DNA of 51,536 nt from Arthrobacter nitrophenolicus (GTDB taxonomy: Bacteria; Actinomycetota; Actinomycetes; Actinomycetales; Micrococcaceae): NCBI RefSeq assembly GCF_000332815.1, contig NZ_AOFD01000030.1, positions 1-51,536 of the forward strand, given 5' to 3'. Position numbers and translations under genes: made by a program. Below the pieces are notes generated by a model that was not told where the DNA came from, ran no database searches, and worked only from the letters and a program-made list of their open reading frames with translations. Position 1 is the stretch's first letter. Each line of letters begins with the position of its first letter. Positions 30,275-38,262 of the stretch are shown here, piece by piece.

Positions 30275-30797
30275 GAGCATCCATCCATCAGGAACCGGAA
30301 CTAGGAACCTCTCCGCTAAACTTGACAAACCTGTGGGTTTTCCATGCTGGGACGGCCGGTAGGGGTGGCGTTCCTCGCCTCCCCGCCGTTGTGGCTCTTG
30401 ACGAAACCGGCCGAAGGTCCGTTGCCTATGAACCATCCAAGCGTGGTGAGCGGCCGGTACCGCCAGCACTCCAGTGGGTCCACACATATCACACCCCTCA
30501 AGGAGGCTGGACCGACCGCGAAGTCGGCCAATGTCTCACGCGCTGCTTTACCTGTCACCTATACCCCCACCTCAACAGCACAGTCACGACAAAAGGTGTT
30601 CCCGGATTCCAGATCCTCCACAGAGCTACCCTCCGCTGAAAAGCGTTACGTAGGACTTCACCGATCATGATTCGGGGTTTGTTGACCAAGAACAGCCAGA
30701 ACCACGCTTTAGCCGACGATGCGCACTCGGCACGGGCATCCTCGCATGTCGTTTGCGGCGGAGCAAGTGTTCCGTTGGGCTGAAAACCCCTGCCACA
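30275..30797. other. Gene-free stretch between cofC remnant and module A
   Basis: No frame on either strand resembles a known protein. It may hold the promoter of the minus-strand cof genes, but I see no convincing -35/-10 pair. Confidence 0.4.
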
Positions 30798-30837
30798 GCG
30801 TATTTATAGAGATCGACCAGTAACTGGCCGAAACATT

Positions 30838-30866
30838 TTGACTTTGTGATACGTCTCACCCATAGT
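30838..30866 (+). promoter_or_regulatory. Promoter of the fgd-fbiC operon (module A)
   Basis: -35 TTGACT (30838-30843), 17-base spacer, -10 CATAGT (30861-30866). The same hexamers and spacing occur at 40413-40441 before livK, where the spacer has diverged at several positions; conservation of the two hexamers supports function. Confidence 0.7.
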
Positions 30867-30890
30867 TACTTGCATTTGCACCAAGTAACT
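30864..30890 (+). promoter_or_regulatory. Operator-like inverted repeat AGTTACT-N13-AGTAACT (copy A)
   Basis: Seven-base arms at 30864-30870 and 30884-30890 form a perfect dyad, centre-to-centre 20 bases, i.e. two helical turns. It overlaps the last bases of the -10 and the start site, a position that fits a repressor. A 7-bp hairpin CCGGACC-atggc-GGTCCGG (30925-30943) follows in the leader. Confidence 0.65.
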
Positions 30891-31021
30891 CGGACGGAGC
30901 TGGTGCGCCTCGCCGGGGTTCTTGCCGGACCATGGCGGTCCGGTGACTCGACGGTGAGAAGAGGCGATCCGCGGCAACGATGTTGCGTTGTGGTCTGGGT
31001 TACGAACTGAGGAGAACTTGT

Positions 31022-31261
31022 ATGAACCGCAAGGTCGGTAGTCTGCGAAAACGGCTCTGCCTTTGCCGGGGTGAGGATTCGGGCGGAATTCGTCGGGTTC
31101 GCGGTGGTAGGGCCTCTGACTGCCCTGCGACATGGTTCCGGAGTGTGGCTAGGTTCGCTAGCCAGCCCGTTCACCACGACGCGAGGTGGGAGACCCTCCC
31201 CGACGCAGAGGTCTTTCCTGCATTTGACCGTTTCAAGGCATGCGACGAGGAGTCAAAATGA
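31022..31261 (+). pseudogene. Remnant of a livK-like lipoprotein start, running into fgd
   Basis: ATG at 31022 behind gaggagaacttgt opens MNRKVGSLRKRLCLC, clearly related to the livK start MNRNFGYLRKAALAV, but the hydrophobic signal core and lipobox are gone. The frame stays open for 79 codons (ending DEESK) and its TGA overlaps the fgd ATG as ATGA (31258-31261). It is probably a decayed gene now acting as a translated leader that could couple ribosomes into fgd. No function is evident for the product. Confidence 0.55.
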
Positions 31262-32279
31262 GCATCAGGATCGGCTATAAAGCCTCCGCGGAACAATTCG
31301 ACCGAGGACCTTGGTCGAGTATTCGGTTCTTGCCGAGGACATCGGTCTCGATTCCGTGATGGTTTCGGACCATTTCCAGCCGTGGCGCCACGAGGGCGGT
31401 CATGCCCCCTTCGCGATGGCCTGGATGGCCGCCGTGGGGGAACGTACCAGCCGGATTGTGATGGGTACCAGCGTGCTCACACCCACATTCCGCTACAATC
31501 CGGCCGTCGTCGCGCAGGCCTTCGCTACTTTGGGCTGCCTGTATCCGGGTCGGGTCATCCTGGGCATGGGCACCGGTGAGGCGCTGAACGAGGTTGCCGT
31601 CACCGGGGCCGACTGGCCGGCATTCAAGGAACGCTTCGGCCGGGCCCGGGAAGCGCTGGAACTGATGCGCCGGCTGTGGACCGAGGACAGGGTCAGTTAC
31701 AACGGCGAGTACTATCGCACGGTCAATGCGACCGTCTATGACCGTCCCGCAACTCCCGTTCCGGTCTATATTGCCGCCGGCGGCCCAGTGGTGGCCCGGT
31801 ACGCCGGCGCAGCCGGCGATGGCTTCATCTGCACCAGCGGCAAGGGCATGGACCTTTATACGGAGAAGTTGCTGCCGGCCGTATACGAGGGTGCTGCGGC
31901 CGCCGGACGGGATGAGGCCGGCGTGGAGAAGATGATTGAGATCAAGCTCTCGTTCGACACGGATTACGCCCTGGCACTGGAAAACACGCGGTTCTGGGCG
32001 CCGCTGTCCTTGAGCCCGGAGCAGAAAGCCGGCCTCGAAGATCCGGCGGCCATGGGCGCCGCGGCTGACGCGCTGCCCATCGAACAGGTCGCCAAACGCT
32101 GGATCGTCGCTTCGGATCCGGAGCAGGTCAGGGACCAGGTCCTGCCCTATGTGGAGGCAGGGTTCAATCACCTGGTCTTTCACGCCCCGGGCCATGACCA
32201 GCGACGGTTCCTGTCCCAGTTCGCTGAACACCTTATGCCGCGCCTGCGGGCACTGGGCGCAGGCGGCTCCGGTGTTTGA
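31258..32279 (+). CDS. fgd: F420-dependent glucose-6-phosphate dehydrogenase (frameshifted near start)
   Basis: Oxidises glucose 6-phosphate to 6-phosphogluconolactone with F420, giving the F420H2 used by LLM and other reductases. From ATG 31258 the start reads [15 protein letters not shown]; one base is then missing at about 31,302 (gac-cgagg for gacccgagg), and the frame continues [15 protein letters not shown]. Active-site pieces of FGD are all present: [17 protein letters not shown] (catalytic His, Trp), GTGEALNE (Glu), FICTSGKG (phosphate-binding Lys), [13 protein letters not shown] (Lys) and [10 protein letters not shown] (Arg). About 340 residues corrected. Good SD (gacgaggag). fbiC follows after 39 bases. 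Confidence 0.9.
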
Positions 32280-32318
32280 AAAGGGAGACCCGTGCCGTCC
32301 TTGTTATGAAGGTCCGTT

Positions 32319-32354
32319 ATGTCTAAACAGTCCGTTATGTCTAAACAGTCCGTT
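32319..32354 (+). repeat. 18-bp tandem repeat duplicating the fbiC start
   Basis: The unit atgtctaaacagtccgtt is present twice (32319-32336, 32337-32354), with a partial third (gtccgtt) just before. It gives [12 protein letters not shown] and two possible ATG starts. The second start (32337) would be the original. Confidence 0.9.
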
Positions 32355-34749
32355 CTGAATCCTGCCCCCCTCACTGATGCTCTCGCTCGTCTCGAAGATA
32401 CAGGTGAGACGGACCTCGCTGGAGCGACGGCGCTCTTCGGAGCTCGAGGCGACAACCTCGACCGGTTGCTGAACGTTGCATCGCGTCTCCGCGACGACGG
32501 CCTCGCGCGCGCCTCCCGCGAGGGCATCATCACGTATTCGAAGAAGGTGTTCCTCCCCGTCACGCAGCTGTGCCAGGACCGCTGTCACTACTGCGTCTTC
32601 GTCGAGACGCCGGGCGGCCTGCTGAAGAAAGGGATCCCCACCTACCTACCGCCGGAAGAGATCCTTCGCATCGCTCGCGAGGGGGCAGCGCTCGGCTGCA
32701 AGGAGGCGCTCTTCACCCTCGGCGACCGTCCTGAGAACCGCTGGCCGGTCGCGCGGCAGTGGCTCGAGGACCACGGCTACACCTCGACCCTCGACTACAT
32801 CGGCGCGATGGCCGAACTCGTGCTCACCGAGACCGGCCTCCTGCCGCATCTCAACCCCGGCGTCATGTCGTTCGCCGAGCTGCAGCGGCTCCGCCCGGTC
32901 GCCGCGTCCATGGGCTTGATGCTCGAGACCACGGCCACGCGCTCTGGAGCGAGCGCGGGGGAGTGCACTTTGGTTCCCCGGACAAGGATCCTGCTCTGCG
33001 GATGCGGGTGATCGACGACGCCGGCCGCTCCCGGATCCCGTTCACCACCGGGGTCCTCCTCGGCATCGGCGAGAACGACGCCGAGCGCGCCGACGCCCTC
33101 TTCGCCATCCGGGCGTCGCACCAGCGGTACGGCCAGGTGCAGGAGACCATCGTCCAAAACTTCCGCGCCAAACCGCACACCGCGATGCAGAACGAGACCG
33201 ACCTCGGCCTCGAGGAGTACGCCGCCGCGGTTGCGGTCGCCCGGATTGTCATGGGCCCCGACCACACCATCCAGGCCCCGCCGAACCTCAGCGGACTTTC
33301 TGAACTTCTGCTGCTGGTGCGCGCAGGCATCAACGACTGGGGCGGCGTCAGCCCGCTCACGCCCGACCATGTCAATCCCGAACGACCCTGGCCCGAACTC
33401 CAGACGCTTGCCGAGCTGACGGCGCAGGCCGGATTCACCCTGCGCGAGCGGCTCACCGCACACCCGGCCTACCTGCAGGATGCAGAAACCTGGCTGGATC
33501 CGCGCATCGTCCCCGCCGTTACCGCTCTCGCCGATCCGGTGTCCCTACTCGCTGACGAGGGCGCACGCCTGAGGCCCGCGCCCCCCGCGGCGCGCGGCCC
33601 GCGACCCCGCTCGGCGGATCCAGTTACAGTTCTTGTCGCCGCCACCGCTCCTCCTGTCGATCGCGGCGTGGCCGCCGGACTGCCACGCCGCGCCGACCCC
33701 ACTGTTGTCTCCGCGCTCGCCAGAGCCTCGATCGCCCCGGAATCGCTGACGGACGCTGAGTATTGCTCCCTGCTTACCGCCCGTGGAGACGACCTCAATG
33801 CGGTAACGGCGCTGGCCGACGAGGTCCGCTCCGCAGCGGTCGGTAACACATTGACCTACGTCGTCAACCGCAACCTGGACTCGTCGCTCTACAGCAAGGG
33901 GCTCACTGACGACATGGTCCGGCGGCTGGTCGAGGAGTCCGTTACGCTCGGTGCGACCGAGATCTGTGTCCAAGGTCCGATCGACCAGGCGCTGCCGGGC
34001 ACGGCCTACCTCGACCTGGCTGCGGGCATCCGCGCAGCCGGGCCCGACCTCTCACTCCACGCCTACCGCCCCACGGAGGTGCTCGACGGGGCGCGCCGGA
34101 CGGGTGTTAGTGTCGATGCTTTCCTCGAAGGACTGCGTGAGGCGGGCGTAACGAGCGTTCCTGGTACCGGGGCGCGAATTTTGGACGACGGCGTGCGCGC
34201 GCTGCTGAGCGAACGCACCGATCCGCCGGTCGACGAGTGGATCCGGCCGCTCGTGGCCGCCCACCGGGCGGGTCTCCGGTCGACGGCGACGATCGTCTAC
34301 GGTCACGTCGAGACGCCGCCTCAGATCGTTGCTCACCTGCGTCGGCTGACCCAGATCCAGGATGAGACTGGCGGTTTCTCGGAGTTCATCGCCATGCCGT
34401 ACGTGCCGTTCGACGTGCCCTCCGGGGTGCGGGCGGTGGCTGGTGAAGGGCCTGGCCTCGAAGCCTCGCGGGCGCTCCACGCGGTCGCGCGCCTTATGCT
34501 GCACGGCCGGATAGACCACATACAGGCCGCATGGACCAAGCTCGCTTCCACGGCGCCAGGGCCGTGCTCGCCGGGGGAGCGGACGACTTCGGCGGTCTGC
34601 TGCTCGACGGAGCGATCTGGCCGGAGGCTGGCGCCGAGGCGTACCGCGAGGCGACGCCGGAAGACGTCCAGCGGATCGCGACCCCTCTCGGCCGCGAGGC
34701 TCGGGAACGTACGACGAGCTACACACTTGTCCCACGGGGCTCCACATGA
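32319..34749 (+). CDS. fbiC: FO synthase FbiC (CofG-CofH fusion), with two frameshifts and a CofH half lacking radical-SAM cysteines
   Basis: FbiC makes the deazaflavin FO from the RibD-pathway ribitylaminouracil and tyrosine. The CofG half is normal: [11 protein letters not shown] supplies the CX3CX2C cluster ligands, followed by [23 protein letters not shown] and LPHLNPGVM. Frames change at about 32,942 (cgc-tctgg, one C missing) and 34,544 (ctcg-cttc, one G missing); corrected, it is ~810 residues. The CofH half is recognisable ([58 protein letters not shown]), but between VVNRN and GATEI only ~25 residues remain and none is Cys in any frame; the family has ~43 with a CX3CX2C (recalled alignment). 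Activity of this half is doubtful. Confidence 0.88.
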
Positions 34750-35231
34750 TGCTTGTTGACGCCGGGACGGGCACGGGCCTGCGAGAGATCGTAACCGGAG
34801 TCGCGCAGCTGCCCGGTAAGTCCCTCGAGCCAGTCGTGATTGCAGTCGACCCGGCTGGCCTGGATCCCGAACTCGACGCTGCGCTGCCGCAATTATCACG
34901 GCGGCGTCAGGTCTTCGTAGCCGGCGCGCGAGTCTCCTCGGGCGAGCTGCCCGACCGCTTCGCGCTCCTTGTCGCGCCGGGCTGCGAGACTCCCCTCGCT
35001 GCTGACGCGCGGGTCTCCGCCCTGATCGTGCTGGGCTCCTCGGCCCCGGACGTCCGTTGCCCTGTCCTCATCATCGTCCCGGAAGGGTTGCCCGCGGCCG
35101 ATTCGGCAGCCATGGAAGTGCGTTTCGCCGAGGCGGGGCATCCCGCCGAGCAGGCGCATCTCATCGACTCATTCCTGCGCGAGCCGCGGCGATACCCGGC
35201 CCACAGCACCATCCCGCGAGCCCGGCCGTGA
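34746..35231 (+). CDS. Small unknown protein between fbiC and the monooxygenase
   Basis: 161 residues, starting [15 protein letters not shown]. The ATG overlaps the fbiC stop as ATGA and its TGA overlaps the next ATG (TGATG), so it is firmly inside the operon. Alternating hydrophobic strands (PVVIAVDP, RRQVFVAGAR, RFALLVAPG, SALIVLGSS, CPVLIIVPEG) and amphipathic helices suggest a Rossmann-like alpha/beta fold, perhaps alpha/beta-hydrolase-like, but I see no catalytic triad. I do not recognise the family. Context implies a role with F420 formation or with the monooxygenase that follows. Confidence 0.75.
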   Translation: MMLVDAGTGTGLREIVTGVAQLPGKSLEPVVIAVDPAGLDPELDAALPQLSRRRQVFVAGARVSSGELPDRFALLVAPGCETPLAADARVSALIVLGSSAPDVRCPVLIIVPEGLPAADSAAMEVRFAEAGHPAEQAHLIDSFLREPRRYPAHSTIPRARP

Positions 35232-36772
35232 TGGAGGCTAAGGACAACCAGACCTTCGTCGCTGAAGCGGTCGACGCTGACGCCGTCGGCGAGAAGCCCG
35301 CCGCTCCCGAGCCCGTTGACACCGTCATCATCGGTGCGGGCTTTGCTGGCCTCGGCGCCGCGATCCAGCTCGCGCGTTCGGGTGAGCGGTCGTTCGTCGT
35401 CGTAGAGCGCGGGGCCGACGTCGGTGGGACCTGGCGCGACAACGTCTACCCGGGCGTCGCCTGCGACATCCCGTCACATCTCTACTCCTACTCGTTTCGG
35501 CCACGCACTGGCTGGAACTCCTTCTATGCTCCCGGGGCCGAGATCCTCGACTACCTGCAGGAGGCCGCCCGTGAGGAGGGCATCCTTCCGCACCTCCGCT
35601 TCTCGTCAGACGTGCTCGAGCTTGCCTGGGACAGCACCACCATGTCTTGGACGGTCGTTACTACGCGCCAAACATACCGCTGCCGCTGGGTTATCGTGGC
35701 GACGGGCCGGCTCTCCGAGAAGCGGATGCCTGACGTGCCGGGGCTCGACTCGTTCGCGGGCCCCGTGTTCCACTCGTCCGAGTGGCCGCGTGACCTCGAC
35801 CTGGCAGGCAAACGTGTTGGGCTCGTCGGAAGCGGTGCCTCTGCCGTGCAGATCCTGCCTCGCATGGCCGAGGTGGCCGACGAGATAATTCTCTTCCAGC
35901 GGAGCGCCGCGTACGTCGTTCCCCGTGACGACCGCGCCTACACTGAAGGCGAGAAGGCCGCCTGGCGAGACGAGCCCGAATCCCTGGTCAAGCTCCGAGC
36001 GCAGATGTTCTGGGACGCCGAAACAGGTTTTGCAGCGAGGCTGGGCGCCGCGGGCCCCCTCACCGCGCTCCGCGACCGGGCGCGACGGCACCTTGAGGCG
36101 CAAATCCCCGACCCATCGCTCCGCCAGGCGCTGACACCCCATTACGAGGTCGGTTGCAAGCGCGTCCTGCTATCAAACGATTACTACCCGGCCCTAGCTC
36201 GCGAGTCGGTGCGCCTCGAGCAGTCGGCACCAACTGCCGTCGAGGGCAGCCGGGTCGCTGCCGCCTCGGGAGCGACCTATGAACTCGACGCGCTCATCTT
36301 GGCGACCGGCTTCCACTCGACCCGGCCACCAATCGCGCACAGGATCCGTGGCTGCGACGGCCGCACCCTCGACTCCGCCTGGTCCCACGGTATGGTGGCG
36401 CACAACTCCACCACCGTGGCTGGCTTCCCGAACCTCTTCGTCATTGACGGCCCCAACGCCAGCCTAGGCCACAACTCGGCCGTGCACATGATCGAGTCGC
36501 AGATCGCGTACGTTCTCGAGGCCGTCCGGTACCTGCGCAGCCACGACGTGGCGGCTTTCGACGTCCGGCCGGAGCGACAGGCAACCTACGTCGCCGAAAT
36601 CGACCGTATGGCCGAGACCACCGTCTGGCTCACTGGTGGCTGTCGCAGCTGGTACGTCGACGAGCGGAGCCGCCGTCTGACCCTTCTATGGCCGGACACC
36701 GCCTCGGCGTTCCGGGAGCGGCTCGCCCGGTTCGACCCGGCCGACTACCTGCTCAACGTGCAGACTGCCTGA
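35231..36772 (+). CDS. Flavin-containing monooxygenase, Baeyer-Villiger type
   Basis: 513 residues. VIIGAGFAGLGAAIQL is the FAD-binding Rossmann loop; DVGGTWRDNVYPGVACDIPSHLYSYSF is typical of class B monooxygenases; FAGPVFHSSEWP fits the Baeyer-Villiger fingerprint FxGxxxHxxxW(P/D); VGLVGSGASAVQIL binds NADPH; ILATGFHSTRPP is the second FAD-contact motif. Such enzymes insert oxygen into ketones or oxidise N and S atoms. The ATG overlaps the preceding stop, so it is co-translated with the fbiC operon, an unusual partner. Its end overlaps the convergent cofC end by 20 bases. Confidence 0.88.
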   Translation: MEAKDNQTFVAEAVDADAVGEKPAAPEPVDTVIIGAGFAGLGAAIQLARSGERSFVVVERGADVGGTWRDNVYPGVACDIPSHLYSYSFRPRTGWNSFYAPGAEILDYLQEAAREEGILPHLRFSSDVLELAWDSTTMSWTVVTTRQTYRCRWVIVATGRLSEKRMPDVPGLDSFAGPVFHSSEWPRDLDLAGKRVGLVGSGASAVQILPRMAEVADEIILFQRSAAYVVPRDDRAYTEGEKAAWRDEPESLVKLRAQMFWDAETGFAARLGAAGPLTALRDRARRHLEAQIPDPSLRQALTPHYEVGCKRVLLSNDYYPALARESVRLEQSAPTAVEGSRVAAASGATYELDALILATGFHSTRPPIAHRIRGCDGRTLDSAWSHGMVAHNSTTVAGFPNLFVIDGPNASLGHNSAVHMIESQIAYVLEAVRYLRSHDVAAFDVRPERQATYVAEIDRMAETTVWLTGGCRSWYVDERSRRLTLLWPDTASAFRERLARFDPADYLLNVQTA

Positions 36773-37349
36773 GCGTTTCCAGGGCCGCCGCTGTCCGTAG
36801 GCCGAGCCGCCCCTCGAGCCGTTCGACGTCCGCCCAGGTGTCGACGTCCGAACGCAGCCCCGACATATCGTCAAAATCGAGCTCGACGTAACTCACGGCG
36901 CGGTGGGCAGCACGAGAACCCTCGCCGAACGCAGGACGATGTCGCTCCGGGTTGAGCGCGGTAATCAGCGTCGTACCGGTTCCGGCGGCATCTCCGACGA
37001 ACGCTAGTTCAATGGCTGAGGCGAGCCGCAGTGCGAACTCGAGCTCAGTCGAAGTGATTGCTGGCAGGTCTCCCTGGAGCACGGCAACGGGGCCAGGGCC
37101 TGCCACTTTGATCCCGTAGAGCACAGCTGCGTGCAACCCCTGTCCTGGATCCTGCACGGTTTCGGCGCCAAGGGCACGGAAACCGGCGGCAGCGGCGTCG
37201 GAGGTGACGACAACGACGCGGGCCACCAGTAATGCAACAGCCACCGTATCGAGTGCGATCGCCCGCGCAAGACCAAGATCACCACCGAGCCGGGACTTCG
37301 CGGCTGCCGTGCCCTTGACTGGCACGACGATAGTCCAGGTGTTAGTCAT
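36753..37349 (-). CDS. cofC: CofC/FbiD: 2-phospholactate/PEP guanylyltransferase
   Basis: Activates 2-phospho-L-lactate or phosphoenolpyruvate with GTP to make the donor used by CofD. MTNTWTIVVPVKGTAAAKSRLGG is the nucleotide-binding start (VPVKG...KSRL), VVVVTSDAAAAGFRALGAETVQDPGQGLHAA and VAVLQGDLPAITSTEL (metal-binding Asp) follow, with DAAGTGTTLI and SVDTW-like DVDTWADVE near the end. 198 residues. Start ATG 37349 is chosen over an upstream in-frame ATG at 37364 because it matches the truncated copy. It points toward and overlaps the end of the monooxygenase gene. Confidence 0.9.
   Translation of the reverse strand: MTNTWTIVVPVKGTAAAKSRLGGDLGLARAIALDTVAVALLVARVVVVTSDAAAAGFRALGAETVQDPGQGLHAAVLYGIKVAGPGPVAVLQGDLPAITSTELEFALRLASAIELAFVGDAAGTGTTLITALNPERHRPAFGEGSRAAHRAVSYVELDFDDMSGLRSDVDTWADVERLEGRLGLRTAAALETLRQSAR
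37289..37328 (-). repeat. 40-bp exact direct repeat (copy 2) in cofC 5' end
   Basis: Identical to 30214-30253, in the same orientation; lies inside the intact cofC. Confidence 0.9.
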
Positions 37350-37364
37350 GGCGAGACACCTCAA

Positions 37365-38262
37365 GTTGTGGCCGAGCTATGCATGCCCGCTCTGCAGAGC
37401 GGGCGGGACGGGCAGCGTTCGTTTCCATATCGGAGCATTCGCGGGGGTATTGCAATGAGTCTGCCTTCGCTGGTTAATTTTGCTGGGGTCGACGAAGTGC
37501 TGGATGGTACGCTCGCGGCATTAGGCAAGGACCAGTTTCGGACTGAGGCGATTGGGTCCCAGCCGGGTCCAGAGATACTTAGCGCGGAGCGGGGAGTTAT
37601 AACGAGAAGTGCGAGGACTCTGGGGGAGACAGACAAACCGCACCCAGGATTGCGGGCCTGCAGTAGGAGATGCAGCCCGATACACCCAGTAACATCGGGG
37701 AAGATAGAGGGAAGCACGATCGCCGAGATACTTACGGGGGTTGGGGATCGTCCATATGCCAAAAGACGACAAAGATGCTCGAGTGGGTTGCTGCTGCCTA
37801 ATCCAGATCCCGTCTCCATCCGACGCAAGGCCCAAATGCCGGCTACGGTGAAGAACAGAGGATCCTCGACAACTCTTGCCACGACCCTTTCTGGGCGAGA
37901 CAACCCTGGTTAGGTGCTCTACATCTATTTTCCCGATGACGTATGCTGCGTGCCTCATGCCAGGTAACGCACCGAAAGCCGATCTGGTCGGGTCGCGACC
38001 ATCCACGCCGGCTGCGGCCAGCAACGGGGGCTTCCCACCGCCCAAGGCGGCCGGAGAACGTTGCGGCGTGCTCGGGCCGCTTCGTCGAGGACGAACTGCT
38101 CCCGGACCACGGCAAGGAAGAATAGGCGCAGCGCGTGCTAGGCGAAGTCTGACGCCAAGGCCAGGCGTTCCGTGTCGCGACATTGCCGGGGAACACTAGG
38201 GCGTAGGTGCCGTTTGGGACTATAACGTTGTGCGCCTCACGGAACGCCCAGCCTTACCCGGA
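37365..38262. other. Gene-poor stretch with possible gene fragments
   Basis: A frame at 37455 starts MSLPSLVNFAGVDEVLDG and could be the truncated 5' end of a protein, but after ~35 codons it loses coding character. On the minus strand around 38,100-38,250 a piece reading AFREAHNVIVPNGTYALVFPGN looks protein-like, yet it shifts frame and I cannot name it. I take this as debris of former genes. Confidence 0.35.

Larger units (their letters stand above)
30798..31075 (+). repeat. Regulatory module, copy A (homologous to 40372-40750)
   Basis: The two stretches align over much of their length: gcgtat, agtaa-tgg, ttgactttgtg, catagttacttgcat, agtaactcg, the hairpin ggaccatggcggt-cgg, cgcggcaa-gatg, then an aaggaga/gaggaga ribosome site and ATGAACCG. 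Copy A is about 70 bases shorter in the middle of the leader. In copy B it precedes livK; here it precedes fgd. Sequence between conserved blocks has diverged, so the duplication is old or the two were acquired from related sources. Confidence 0.8.

Noticed and set aside
37368..37913. A 181-codon ORF as a new gene.
   Set aside because: Only the first ~30 codons after an internal ATG look protein-like; the remainder has no coding character, with equally long frames on the other strand.
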